Of a DNA stretch of 64,000 nt, positions 54,030-63,906 are shown one piece after another. This stretch comes from Ignavibacteria bacterium. Lineage in GTDB: Bacteria; Bacteroidota; Ignavibacteria; Tepidaquicellales; Tepidaquicellaceae. The stretch spans positions 205,965-269,964 of the forward strand of contig JADJYU010000008.1 of assembly GCA_016719565.1 (NCBI GenBank), given 5' to 3'. The notes under the pieces are model-generated. The model saw only the letters and a list, made by a program, of their open reading frames with translations. It was not told the origin of the DNA and did no database searches. Position 1 is the stretch's first letter, and every line of letters begins with the position of its first letter. A program made the position numbers and the translations under genes.

Positions 54030-55313
54030 ATGAATAAAGTTTTATTGGTTATACTTTTTATTATTACTATTAATTCCGCTGCAAAAAGCAACTGGACTCC
54101 CGCCGGTGAAATGTCCGCCGGCAATACGGATCTTGTAAGAGCGCTGGCATATACGGATAGCGGAATTATGTATGCGTCAAGCTGGGGAACGGGGATTTAT
54201 AAATCTACTAATCGCGGTATAAACTGGACTTTCTCCGGTCTGCAGGGAAAAAGAGTTACCACTCTCAGCGCTTCCCGCAACGGAGATGTTTACGGATTAT
54301 CAAAGACGCAGGACTTTTCTTACATTCACAGAACTACTGACAACGGTAATACCTGGACAGATGTATTCACGGGTTCATTTCCGTTAAACTTTGCCGGAGG
54401 CGGTGAAATTGTTTTTCCGTCCGACGGTTCAATAGTTGCAGCTTTTTCAGTGACTGTCGGTCCGACTATTGGTGATGTCTCAACATTTGTTTTTAAGTCA
54501 ACGGATTCCGGAAATACCTGGGCGCAGACTCAGGTAATAGGGGCAGGGTTTGCAGGAGGAATGATAATTACCGGTGATGAAAGAATTTTACTCGGCACTT
54601 CGCTTGGCGGTGTCAAGTATTCTACAAACAACGGCAGCAATTTTTCTAACTTTACATCGTTTCCGCCTATATTCATAAAAACTATATTGAAGGCGGATCC
54701 TGAAATTATATATGTCTCCGACGCTTACGGACTCAACAGATCCACTGATAACGGACTGACTTTTACTGATATCGGAAGTCACAGTAACGGCGTTACTCTG
54801 AGAACTGCCTGCGTGAACAGAAACGGAGATCTCTTTATCGGAATGGATGACAGAAATGTATATTACTCTGATGATTTGGGAGACAGCTGGAAATTGATCA
54901 ATGAAGGTTTGCCGGCAGGAAGTTACTTCAATGTTTTAATTTCTGCGGACGGAAAAATATACGGCGGAACAAATAACCGCGGCGTAATGATCTATGACAT
55001 TCCGACTCATATAAATTCAGGTTCGGAAATTACAGGACATTATAATTTATCTCAGAATTATCCCAATCCTTTTAATCCCTCGACAGTGATCAGATATACT
55101 GTTCCGGAAAGTAATGACGGGAGAGTGGTTAATGTTAAACTGATTATTTATGATATACTCGGAAATGAAGTTGAAGCTATAGTAAATGAGAAACAAAGCG
55201 GCGGGACGTATTCAGTTAAGTTTGACGGCGGAAATTTAGCGGCAGGAATTTATTTTTATAAACTCATTGCAGATAAATACTCTTCTGTCCGGAAAATGAT
55301 CTTACTCAAATAA
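54030..55313 (+). CDS. T9SS-exported BNR/propeller protein
   Basis: A 427-residue protein with a ~20-residue signal peptide (INSAAKS). About seven Asp-box blades follow: GIYKSTNRGINWTFSG, YIHRTTDNGNTWTDVF, FVFKSTDSGNTWAQ, GLNRSTDNGLTFTDI, VYYSDDLGDSWKLI. The blades alternate with strips such as DGSIVAAFS and NGDLFIGMD. The sorting domain (LSQNYPNPFNPSTVIRYTV, IYDILGNEVEAIVNEK, GIYFYKLIADKYSSVRKM) closes the chain. It is one of only two plus-strand cargo genes. It converges on the next one with a 16-bp gap, so transcription from both ends meets here. Confidence 0.85.
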   Translation: MNKVLLVILFIITINSAAKSNWTPAGEMSAGNTDLVRALAYTDSGIMYASSWGTGIYKSTNRGINWTFSGLQGKRVTTLSASRNGDVYGLSKTQDFSYIHRTTDNGNTWTDVFTGSFPLNFAGGGEIVFPSDGSIVAAFSVTVGPTIGDVSTFVFKSTDSGNTWAQTQVIGAGFAGGMIITGDERILLGTSLGGVKYSTNNGSNFSNFTSFPPIFIKTILKADPEIIYVSDAYGLNRSTDNGLTFTDIGSHSNGVTLRTACVNRNGDLFIGMDDRNVYYSDDLGDSWKLINEGLPAGSYFNVLISADGKIYGGTNNRGVMIYDIPTHINSGSEITGHYNLSQNYPNPFNPSTVIRYTVPESNDGRVVNVKLIIYDILGNEVEAIVNEKQSGGTYSVKFDGGNLAAGIYFYKLIADKYSSVRKMILLK

Positions 55314-55329
55314 CGGCAAATGTCATTAA

Positions 55330-56766
55330 TTATTTTAACAGGATCATTCTTCTGACTGCAGTAAAATCATCCGCAGCTAATCTGTAATAATACACCCCGC
55401 TAGCAAAATCCCTTCCTTCGAATTTAACTTCATAACTTCCTCTTTGCCTGTATTCATCAGCCAATACTTTAATCTCTCTTCCCGCGGCGTCAAATACTTT
55501 CAGCTTTACATAGCTTCCTTGGGGTAATGAAAATGATATTGTAGTAGCAGGGTTAAAGGGATTTGGATAATTTTGATATAATTTAAAATTTTCAGGAATG
55601 ACTGAATTATTCTCTTCAATTCCAATTGTTTTGTAATTCAATAAACTATCTGTTCTTACGGCATAACCAACCTGATCAGAACCTGGAATGTAAAACCCGG
55701 CTGTTCCTGTAAAAATAAAATCACCGTTTTTTAAAAGAAGTATTGATTTAAAGTCAATAAAGTCAGATGTTGGGAAAATTCTTTGATTTAATACATTTCC
55801 AGATGAATCAGTAATTACTGATTTTCCCGGCATAACAGTATTCACTGAATCTTTTGAACTGATAAATACAAATTTGTTTTCATTAATCACTTTAAAATCT
55901 CCAAAGTATTCAGTCGCAGTATTTTTTAATATAACTGGATTATTGTGATTACCTGCAACATCCATTTTCAAAAAATAAACTTTTCCGGTGGTTATTGGTA
56001 CATTGCCTATTGATCCGGCAATGATATATCCGTTTTGAAATTTTTCGATACAATAAGCAGTGTTTTGATCATTCAGATAAATTTTCTTTTCCCAAAAAAT
56101 TGTTCCGGATTCATTAACATTTATTACAACAGCGTGCGCTGTATCCTGGCTAGATTCGATTTCATAACCGCAAGTGGTAAAACCTAGATTATAGTCAGGG
56201 ATTATATCGAAATAACATTTTACATAGTTAGATTTGTCAATTTTATGCCAGTTAAAATTTCCTGATGAATCGATTTTGAAAATATAACCATCCTTTAAAT
56301 CATAAAGACCGCACGCAATAAAACCTCCATCTGTTGTTTTTATTATTTTCATTGATCTGACTCCTGCACCGCCGTAATACTTTTCCCAGATTAAATTTCC
56401 GTCTCTGTCTATTTTTATTGTATACGCTCCTCCGCCTCTTCCTGAAATTACACATCCTCCGTCACCTGTAGAAACAGCAGTTATTCCTTCTGTTCCGTTT
56501 CTTCCAAAAGTTTTAATCCATAAAGTTTCTCCATAAGAATTAATTTTTGTTACACAAATTTTGAAGTGAGTAGGTTGTGAAAGTATAAGAGTATATCCGA
56601 TTAAAAAATAATTACCGGAGTCTGACTCACAAATAGAATTAATACCATTTGAATATTGTGCTTCAGGATTAATATAAATTTTCTCCCATGTTATCGATTG
56701 AGAATTTATATCTCCTGAATAAAATATCAGACTCACTATAAATAATATCTCAATAATCCTTTTCAT
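55330..56766 (-). CDS. T9SS-exported propeller-like protein
   Basis: A 478-residue protein with a ~22-residue signal peptide (DINSQ). The mature chain is built of ~50-residue repeats of the type TxDGGFIxxGxxxxxxxYxxKIDxxGNxxWxKxYGG. Visible copies are TGDGGCVISGRGGGAYTIK, TTDGGFIACGLYDLK and RDGNLIWEKYYGG. These resemble the delta-60/'hypothetical beta-propeller' repeats of FCB secreted proteins. The sorting domain follows (LYQNYPNPFNPATTISFSL, VFDAAGREIKVLADEYRQRG, GVYYYRLAADDF). Its C-terminal ~90 residues are close to those of the next cargo gene (56881-58188), suggesting shared ancestry of the tails. Confidence 0.83.
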   Translation of the reverse strand: MKRIIEILFIVSLIFYSGDINSQSITWEKIYINPEAQYSNGINSICESDSGNYFLIGYTLILSQPTHFKICVTKINSYGETLWIKTFGRNGTEGITAVSTGDGGCVISGRGGGAYTIKIDRDGNLIWEKYYGGAGVRSMKIIKTTDGGFIACGLYDLKDGYIFKIDSSGNFNWHKIDKSNYVKCYFDIIPDYNLGFTTCGYEIESSQDTAHAVVINVNESGTIFWEKKIYLNDQNTAYCIEKFQNGYIIAGSIGNVPITTGKVYFLKMDVAGNHNNPVILKNTATEYFGDFKVINENKFVFISSKDSVNTVMPGKSVITDSSGNVLNQRIFPTSDFIDFKSILLLKNGDFIFTGTAGFYIPGSDQVGYAVRTDSLLNYKTIGIEENNSVIPENFKLYQNYPNPFNPATTISFSLPQGSYVKLKVFDAAGREIKVLADEYRQRGSYEVKFEGRDFASGVYYYRLAADDFTAVRRMILLK

Positions 56767-56880
56767 GCTGTTAATAAATTTTAAATTAATACTCTCTATA
56801 TAACATTTTATCTTCCGCTATATTCACGCCGTATTCGAAAGCATTCTCATTTACAATACTTACCATAAACATATCTAATC

Positions 56881-58188
56881 TCATTTTAAAAGAAGCATCC
56901 GTTTAGTATCAGAATATTCACCCGCTACCAGTCTGTAATAATACACCCCGCTCGCAAAATTACTTCCGTCGAATTTAACTTCATAACTTCCTCTTTGCCT
57001 GTATTCATTAATTAATTCTTGAATCTCTTTTCCTGCGGCGTCAAAGACTTTCAGTTTTACGTAGCTTGCTTGCGGTAGTGAAAATGAAATTGTAGTGGAC
57101 GGGTTAAATGGATTAGGATAGTTCTGGTGTAATGTGTATTCTTTCGGAATAAATTGTTCGGCTGTATTTAAATTCGTCAGTCCGCCTGTATATGTCTTCA
57201 GCATTAAGCCGTTGTTACCGGCAATGTAACCAACATTTTCATTTACAAAAAAGATTGAATTCAGCCCGCCCGTTACGCCGCTGTTTTGAGCGCTCCAGTT
57301 ATGACCGCCGTCGTTAGTTCTTAAAATTGATGCGCCGCCAATTATCCATCCTGTATCAGGATTTATGAAAGTGTAATCGGATTTTGCGTTTGTAATAATA
57401 CTGTCTGTATGATTCCATGTAAACCCGCCGTCTGTAGTTTTCTTCAGGTTGCGGTAATTAGATCCCATTAAATATCCCGTATTCTCGTTCAGGAAACGCA
57501 TCTTGCTTCCCCAGAAATTTATAAAATTATATCCGGAATCCAGTCTGATATATTCCCAGTCAGCTCCGCCGCTTGTAGTTTTTATTAAATGAAAAACTCT
57601 TAATCCATAATCGGTCATCTTATATCCAAGCGCATATCCCGTATTTGAATTTAAAAAATGTGCGGATATAAAAGCGTATCCTCCGAATCCAGGTGTGATT
57701 GAAGTCCAGTTTAAACCGGAATTAGTTGTAATACTAACTCCGCCAATTGTTTGCCAGCAGTCGGATCCTTCATATGTTGTATAAAAATTATTACCGGCGA
57801 CTGTAAAATCCATTAAAGTATTTGAATATCCCTGATAATAAACTGTCCATGTATTCCCGCCGTTCGAAGTGATTAACATAACAATGTGATTAAAACACCA
57901 TGGATTATATTCGTAATAATTTCCTATTGCTGTCCCGTTCAGAGAATCGGTAAAAGCAATTTTTTGCAGAGCTTTGGTTGTATTGCTTATCTGCAGTTCC
58001 CAGTCCGCGCCGCCGTTCACTGTCCGGATTATAGTACCGCTGTCGCCGGCAGCCCATCCTGTATTTTTATTTAAGAAAAAGACGTGTCTGAGTCTGTATT
58101 GCGTTCCGGTTTCCTGATGTATCCAGCCGCTTTGCGAATATAAAACAGAAGCATTTAAAAGCAGTAATAATATTATTGATCTATACAT
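56881..58188 (-). CDS. T9SS-exported Ycf48-like propeller protein
   Basis: A 435-residue protein with a ~18-residue signal peptide (ASVLYSQ). Ycf48/BNR-like blades follow: GWAAGDSGTIIRTVNGGADW, NTGYLMGSNYRNLKKTTDGG, GWIIGGASILRTNDGGHNW, VGYIAGNNGLMLKTYTGG. The sorting domain (LHQNYPNPFNPSTTISFSL, VFDAAGKEIQELINEYRQRG) is nearly the same as in the gene downstream. AAGGAGAC precedes the ATG and is a strong ribosome-binding site. It is separated by 114 bp from the gene at 55330-56766. Confidence 0.85.
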   Translation of the reverse strand: MYRSIILLLLLNASVLYSQSGWIHQETGTQYRLRHVFFLNKNTGWAAGDSGTIIRTVNGGADWELQISNTTKALQKIAFTDSLNGTAIGNYYEYNPWCFNHIVMLITSNGGNTWTVYYQGYSNTLMDFTVAGNNFYTTYEGSDCWQTIGGVSITTNSGLNWTSITPGFGGYAFISAHFLNSNTGYALGYKMTDYGLRVFHLIKTTSGGADWEYIRLDSGYNFINFWGSKMRFLNENTGYLMGSNYRNLKKTTDGGFTWNHTDSIITNAKSDYTFINPDTGWIIGGASILRTNDGGHNWSAQNSGVTGGLNSIFFVNENVGYIAGNNGLMLKTYTGGLTNLNTAEQFIPKEYTLHQNYPNPFNPSTTISFSLPQASYVKLKVFDAAGKEIQELINEYRQRGSYEVKFDGSNFASGVYYYRLVAGEYSDTKRMLLLK

Positions 58189-58338
58189 AATACTGTCTCC
58201 TTAATTTTATAAATCTTATTTTAAATCTAAATTAATACATTAATCCAATAAGTTAAAGGAGTTTATAGGAACATCCGTCTATATCATCAGGCATTTAAAT
58301 TGATGTTAAGCTGAGCATGTCTGAAAACATTGAAATTA

Positions 58339-58409
58339 CCTCCAAGGCTCGAAGGCTCAAAGTAAAAATTTTTAAAAACAGTATTCTTTGAGCCTTCAAG
58401 TCTTAGAGG
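58339..58409. repeat. Imperfect 24-bp inverted repeat
   Basis: Left arm 58339-58362 contains GAAGGCTCAAAG; right arm 58386-58409 contains CTTTGAGCCTTC. About 20 of 24 positions pair, with a 23-base AT-rich loop. Confidence 0.6.
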
Positions 58410-58611
58410 TAGGCAGAAAATTTACTGCACATGCCGAGTACTCGGGACAGACAAGGAAATTTTATTGACGCAATTGCTTATGAATTCTTTCGGCAATTTT
58501 TCAAAGACGGTCATACTATCTAATTTAACAGAACTTTCAAATTTATGAGAAATCTAACTTATAAATTTGTTTAGTAAAACGTTTTGGATGACAATAGTTA
58601 AAAAACATGAT

Positions 58612-58657
58612 CTGATTTGAACTGATCAGATTACATTAAATCAGTTCAAATTAGATT
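58612..58657. repeat. 17-bp inverted repeat
   Basis: ATCTGATTTGAACTGAT pairs with ATCAGTTCAAATTAGAT with one mismatch and a ~12-base loop. It could be an operator or the foot of an RNA; no T tract. Confidence 0.5.
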
Positions 58658-58727
58658 ACTACACTTTCAGTAAAAGCGAATTTGTGTAATTCAAAAATTT
58701 GATTTAAATTGCATTAAATAAAATCAG

Positions 58728-59951
58728 ATGAAATCTATTATAATAATTCTATCAGCGTTAATTTCCGTTTCATTACAAGCCGGCTGGGTAAAGCAGTCAT
58801 CGCCGGTCACATCAGATCTGTATTCGGTTACTTCACATCACGGATCGGATAATTCCACCTGGATATGCGGCGCAGGAGGTGTCATACTTTATACATCGAA
58901 CGGCGGAGCAAACTGGACGGTACAGAACAGCGGCACTACGGCTGATCTGCACGCTATTGTATTCATGGAAATTGCCGGCAATCCAGTCTTTGCCTGCGGT
59001 GAGAACGGAACCATGCTTTATACGACGAACAACGGTTCGGACTGGATCAGCATAAATATGAATACCAGTAATACTCTCAGAGATATTTCCGATTTTAATT
59101 TTATTGCAGTCGGCGACAGCGGGGTGATATTCCGGAGTACTAACAGCGGACTTAACTGGCAGAGCGTTCCCAGCCCTGTAACGGCGGACTTATACGCCGT
59201 GTCCGGAACTTTTGGATATTATGCAGTCGGAAGAGCGGGAACAATCATTAAAGGAATTAATCCCGGACAGCTCTGGACTGAACTTAATTCAGGGATCACA
59301 AACGATCTCTTCGGCGTCCCGCTTTTCGGAAGAGTTGATATTGCAGTTGGAGATAACGGTTTGATATTAGGCAGTTCAAATTTCGGAACTTCGTGGTATT
59401 CACAAAACAGTTTTACAAACAGTTCATTAAAGTCGATCGAATATTCGGCGAATAACACAAGCCGCATAATCTGCGCCGGCGATAACGGCGTCGTACTCAA
59501 GTCAACTGATTACGGAACTACCTGGGGCTCGCAGATCAGCGGCACTTCTGAAGATCTGAATTCAATATTCTTTTATCTCGGCGACAGCAGAGGTTTTGCA
59601 TGCGGTGACAACGGCACTATTCTAAGGACGACTGACGGCGGCGGAGTGTTTACGGATATTACAAATTCCTCTACGGAAAAAATTTCAAATTACTTGCTGT
59701 CTCAGAATTTTCCGAATCCGTTTAATCCGAAGACTATAATAAAATATCATATTCCTGTTTCAGGTTTTGTATCTCTGAAAATTTATGATGCGCTCGGTAA
59801 CGAAGTTACGGCGCTTGTAAATGAAAAGCAGTCATCGGGAAGTTATGATGCAGCTTTTGACGGTAATGGTTTATCAAGCGGGATATATTACTATTCGCTT
59901 TACTCAGACGGAAGTTTAAAGGATACAAAACGCATGCTGCTTTTGAAATAA
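58728..59951 (+). CDS. T9SS-exported Ycf48-like propeller protein
   Basis: A 407-residue protein with a short ~18-residue signal peptide (ISVSLQA). Seven or so blades follow the pattern TWxCGxGGVILYTSNGGANWTVQ. Examples are FACGENGTMLYTTNNGSDW, AVGDSGVIFRSTNSGLNW, ICAGDNGVVLKSTDYGTTW and FACGDNGTILRTTDGGG. The sorting domain is LSQNFPNPFNPKTIIKYHI, IYDALGNEVTALVNEK, GIYYYSLYSDG. It is the last intact cargo gene; the sequence to its right is indel-ridden. Confidence 0.86.
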   Translation: MKSIIIILSALISVSLQAGWVKQSSPVTSDLYSVTSHHGSDNSTWICGAGGVILYTSNGGANWTVQNSGTTADLHAIVFMEIAGNPVFACGENGTMLYTTNNGSDWISINMNTSNTLRDISDFNFIAVGDSGVIFRSTNSGLNWQSVPSPVTADLYAVSGTFGYYAVGRAGTIIKGINPGQLWTELNSGITNDLFGVPLFGRVDIAVGDNGLILGSSNFGTSWYSQNSFTNSSLKSIEYSANNTSRIICAGDNGVVLKSTDYGTTWGSQISGTSEDLNSIFFYLGDSRGFACGDNGTILRTTDGGGVFTDITNSSTEKISNYLLSQNFPNPFNPKTIIKYHIPVSGFVSLKIYDALGNEVTALVNEKQSSGSYDAAFDGNGLSSGIYYYSLYSDGSLKDTKRMLLLK

Positions 59952-60050
59952 GTGTCTTAAGAAGTTTGTTCAGATAAAATTCTTAATGTGTGTTTTATTT
60001 ATTCGCGGTTATTAATATTTTAATAACAAATATTTCTCCGCGCATACTTT

Positions 60051-61433
60051 ATGAATTTTAAAAAACTATTCTGGCTTACTTCCATCCTGATCGCGGCTTT
60101 TTTAATTTTTATATTCATTTGGTTTTTCAGATACAGATATTACCTGTTAGTATCGGTTGAGAAAATTCCTGAAATGGAGCTGACTTCGATTGACGGTTAC
60201 ACTGATAAGATGTTTTATTTCAATAATGAAAATGTGAAGTTCTATTTAAGAAGCGAAGATGATTCATCAAAAGCTGTCATTACAAAAATTGTTTCTCCAT
60301 ATACATACGATCCGGTTGACACTTTTTATTTCGGAAGGACGGAGCAGATCATATCGCCGGATCAGCCGGAGAAGGGATGTAACTGGAATGTGACTCATGA
60401 GATCATGCTTGACCGCAGCTACACTCCGGGTTATTACAATGTCTTACTTTCGAATTCAAAAGATACTTTTCACTTAACTATAACAGTCGGTGACATTGAT
60501 AACAATAATGAATTCATAGTATTAGCTCCTCTCGCCACATTCATGGCTTACAACCCTGGGCGGAAAATCCCTGTATCATAATTACAACGACTTCAAACGT
60601 TTATTACATTTCTCCCAAAGACCAAATACCGGAGTACAGTATTTCAGAGATAAGTATAATCATATCGACATAAACGTCTGCGCGAATATATTCAACTGGT
60701 TTAACGCAGGTCAGAATGCCAACATACTTCCTGATTACTATCTCGAACAAAACCCTGAGAAATTTTTGAACTGTAAATTCATCGTGATGTCATATCACTG
60801 TGAATATTTTTCAGATATTATGTATGACAATATTGAGGAAATGGTGTTTGAAAAAAACGTTCCGATGATATCGCTCGGCGCGAATCAGATCTACTGGAAA
60901 GTAAAATGGAATGATGATTTTACAATAATGGAATGCCGGAAAGATCTGACTTTGTTTAATTCGGGATTTTTTTGAAACAGGCGGAATGTGGAGACATAAT
61001 CTTCAGATCCGAATCGGATTTGCTCGGCGTAAGATATAGGAAAAGGTCTTCACACTTTTGCGCCGTATAAAATTGTCAATTCATCTCACTGGCTTTATTC
61101 AGACTGAACGTAAATGACGGAGAATTTTCGGAATGAAAGGCATTAATGATTTTCCGATATGCGGAGATGAGACGGATAAGGTTCCTTTCTGGATGTCACA
61201 TAATACTGAAGTAATTGCAAAGGGAGTGAATACTTCAGTCGCCGATACTGTAAAAGTTTATAAAGAAGGTGACCCTGAATGGGACGGAGACGGCGGCGGT
61301 GAGATTGTCCTCAAAGAAAGACCGGTGACAATGCAGTATTATCCACAGGTTCTATTTACAGCGGATCGGGACTCGGAAATGATAAGGTGTTTACAGGAAT
61401 TATAAATAATTTTCTGAAGGAATATCTGAAATA
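60051..61433 (+). pseudogene. N,N-dimethylformamidase beta-subunit-like protein, frameshifted
   Basis: The first 165 codons are open: an N-terminal TM helix (WLTSILIAAFLIFIFIWFF), then a beta-domain. The frame breaks near 60555, where the family strip AYN.WGGKSLY is expected; restoring two bases in C and G runs gives it. It continues as SYHCEYFSDIMYDNIEEMV and ISLGANQIYWKVK, matching GHDEYW...LGANxxYWxxR of that family. Further breaks occur at about 60970 (T run), 61006, 61050 and 61100. The last part (MKGINDFPICGDETDKVPFW) runs to a stop near 61433. The residues look conserved once the frame is corrected, so sequencing indels are more likely than decay. Confidence 0.6.
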
Positions 61434-61497
61434 AGATCCGGTACAGGAATTATAAAGAAAGATGCTGTTTGAGAAAGTTTAAATTAAAAAGAACTGA

Positions 61498-62568
61498 TTA
61501 TTCATCCGAAGAAAGTCTCTCAGCTCTGTCTGCGGTTTTCAGCTTATCAATTATTTCATCAAGATCGCCTTCCATTATTTCAGAAAGGTTATACATTGTA
61601 AGTCCTATCCTGTGATCGGTGAGACGGTTCTGCGGGAAATTATAAGTTCTGATCTTATCGCTGCGGTCGCCTGACTTTACCATATTTTCCTTTGAGAGGT
61701 CAGCTCCTTGTCACGCTCTTTGCAAGTTCCATTTCATACAATCTCGACCTCATCACTTTCATTGCGCTGAGTTTATTTTTCAAGTGAGACCTTCGTCCTG
61801 ACACTGCACTACGGTATTGGTCGGAAGATGAGTTATGCGGATCGCGGTTTCGACTTTGTTTACATTCTGACCGCCGCGCCGCCTGATCTGAAGACATCTA
61901 TTTTCAGATCATTATCATTTATCACAATATCAAAATCCTCAGCTTCGGGAAAGACAGCAACTGACGCCGCTGAAGTATGCACTCTGCCTTTGCTTTCCGT
62001 ATCGGGAATTTCTCTGCACGCGGTGAACTCCGCTTTCATATTTCAGATCACCGTAAATACTTTTGCCGCTTATATTAATTATCACTTCCTTTTATGCCGC
62101 CGGGATTGGATGAATCGCTGAAATCAATTGTCTCTGCTTTCCATCCTTTCTTCTCAAAAATATCTTGAATACATTCTGTAAAGGTCAGCCGCAAAAAGCG
62201 ACGCTTCCTCGCCGCCTGTACCTGACCTTATTTCAAAAATTGCATTCTTATTATCAGCGGGATCTTCCGGGATGAGAAGCGTTTTTATCTCAGCTTCGAC
62301 TTTCTGCATTCTCTCTTCAAGAATTTCCTGCTCGCCTCTTGCAAGCTCTTTCATTTCCTGATCGAAGTTTCACAAAGCAGCTGCTTATTATCTTCAAGTT
62401 CTTTCTCAGTAGTAAGATAAATGTCATACGCTTTTACAATGTCCTGATCTCTGAAAATTCCTTTGAGAGTTTTATGATCATTCTGATCCCCTGAAATAGC
62501 CGGGGATCGGACAAAAGACCTGAGATCTCGTTGTAACGTGATTTTACTTTTTCTAACTTTTCAAACAT
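61498..62568 (-). pseudogene. prfA: Peptide chain release factor 1, frame broken by several indels
   Basis: RF1 reads stop codons UAA and UAG and releases the nascent chain. From the ATG at 62568 (MFEKLEKVKSRYNEISGLLS) the frame is lost within ~25 codons. It is regained as KAYDIYLTTEKELEDNKQL, MKELARGEQEILEERMQK, IFEIRSGTGGEEASLFAADL, RVHTSAASVAVFPEAEDFDI, the GGQ peptidyl-hydrolysis codons (61867-61875), RSHLKNKLSAMKVMRSRLYE and the C-terminus YNFPQNRLTDHRIGLTMYNL. Every block expected of a ~355-residue RF1 is present in the right order, with roughly eight frame changes. RF1 is normally essential, which argues for consensus errors and against a true pseudogene. Confidence 0.8.
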
Positions 62569-62613
62569 TTATATATATGAACTTATTTAACTGATAAGAA
62601 AGTGAAAGATGAA

Positions 62614-62980
62614 TTAAAAAATATCCTTCTCTTTCAGAAAATTCCTGTTTTCTTCTTTGCTGAGATTTGTTAAAATTATTATACCGAAGATAAAGCTTAC
62701 AACATTTCCGGTGAGAATGGTAACGATCTGAAATATAGCTGCCGTCCTGAACTGTTCCGTAAGTACCTTTCTGATTGAGACTGTTGAGTTTGCCGTAAGC
62801 GATAAAATCCCATTAAGCTGCTTACTATATTTATACTGGGCAAAAATCCCATGAGACATCCAATGCCGCAGGTAAATACACCGCCTATAATGGTTGACGT
62901 CCCCATAAGAGAAATCCATGAGTATATTGATTATTGCCGAAACCAGAAAAAATCTTGCAGTCTATAGCGTCACTTGTCAT
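62614..62980 (-). pseudogene. Small membrane protein, frameshifted
   Basis: Two overlapping reading frames each hold half of a membrane protein. The ATG at 62980 starts MTSDAIDC; one or two frame changes then lead through GFLLWGTSTIIGGVFTCGIG and CLMGFLPSINIVSSLMGFY. Another change, near 62800, leads to LTANSTVSIRKVLTEQFRT, FQIVTILTGNVVSFIFGIII and NLSKEENRNFLKEKDIF. Corrected, it would be ~120 residues with about three to four hydrophobic helices. The family is not certain. The TCGIG strip is shared with the next gene, so they may be related. Confidence 0.5.
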
Positions 62981-63103
62981 AATTTTTATTGGTTTAATTT
63001 AAATGGCAATACGTTATCGGGAATAAATAAAGAATTATGTAAAATAAAAAAGCAATCCGCTTTTTGTAAGAAGATTGCCTTTTTAAAAAACCATTTTAAC
63101 TAT

Positions 63104-63431
63104 TCACGAGATTGAAATTTCTCCAGCTTGTCCGATAAGCGGAAGCGGCACCATTTACCGTTTGCGGCGTTCATAATTCCCATTATCAGAAATATAACCC
63201 ACGGATATAAGCACGAGACCAATGCCGCAGGTGATCGTTCCTATAATACCGGCTGCAATGTTTAAAAGTAAAAGCACTATTGACTGTTCAGTACGAAACA
63301 TTACGAACTTATTTTTCATATCGTCCATAAGCAGCGGTATAAAAAAATCAGGTGAAAGCGATGATAGCCATCGTTTTTTCCTGATCCAATTTCTTCGGGA
63401 GGTACTTTAAATTTCTTACAGATTCAGACAT
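63104..63431 (-). pseudogene. DUF4870/Tic20-like membrane protein, frameshifted
   Basis: The ATG at 63431 begins MSESVRNLKYLPKKLDQEKT. The frame changes near 63350 and then reads FFIPLLMDDMKNKFVMFRTE, SIVLLLLNIAAGIIGTITCG and LVLISVGYI. Another change gives IFLIMGIMNAANGK, and a last one VPLPLIGQAGEI. The order (helix, KNxFVxFRTEQSxxLLL, helix, helix, GK.VPLPLIG) matches the ~110-residue DUF4870 family of small membrane proteins of unknown function. At least three indels are needed; the encoded residues are otherwise sound. Confidence 0.6.
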
Positions 63432-63505
63432 TTATTTCTCCTTTCAAAGGTTAACTAATATTTATAATTGTAAGAAGCCGGAACCGGAACTATCTGAATA
63501 TTGCC

Positions 63506-63906
63506 TTAATGCTTCCTCCAGGTGCTTCTCACGCCTGACATAGTATGCGTAACCGTAATGTGATTTGTATAAGTATAATTTCCGTTACCTTCTATGCATT
63601 TGAGTCTGTAGTAATAGAGTTCGGAATTTCTTCCGGAACCGAAATCAACAGAATTATCCTGATAGGAGTAGTATGAGTTATTACCTGTGGCTTCTTTGAA
63701 ATTCATGTAAATGAAATTATCCGGCGAGTCGGCGCTTCTTTCTATTTCAAACTTTACAGTACCTGCCTCGTCACCCGTTTCCATTCCACCACTACGCCTC
63801 CTGCATTATCCCTTGCCGTAAAATACTGAAGAGTGACCGCTGCATAAAGCATTCCGGCTGTAAGAATAAACAGAAATATGATTTTATTTGTAAAAATTTT
63901 TTTCAT
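63506..63906 (-). pseudogene. Small exported protein, one frameshift
   Basis: From the ATG at 63906 a signal peptide (MKKIFTNKIIFLFILTAG) leads into LQYFTARDNAGGVVVEWK. An extra base in the A run near 63780 would restore the frame into TGDEAGTVKFEIERSADSPD and, further on, YYYRLKCIEGNGNYTYTNHI. The ~132-residue product has one FnIII-like beta-sandwich, a fold seen in the T9SS cargo earlier in the window (VVEWxT...FEIERS), but no sorting domain. Function unknown. Bases 63907-64000 hold nothing recognisable. Confidence 0.6.

Larger units (their letters stand above)
58189..58727. other. Divergent intergenic region with two long hairpins
   Basis: 539 bp between two cargo genes that point away from each other. 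It has a ~24-bp imperfect inverted repeat at 58339-58409 and a 17-bp inverted repeat at 58612-58657. The rest is AT-rich. No supported gene; promoters for both sides must lie here. Confidence 0.5.

Noticed and set aside
36517..59951. Search for T9SS machinery genes (Por/Spr/Gld) in the cargo cluster
   Set aside because: None recognised; only cargo genes are present, so the secretion apparatus must be elsewhere.
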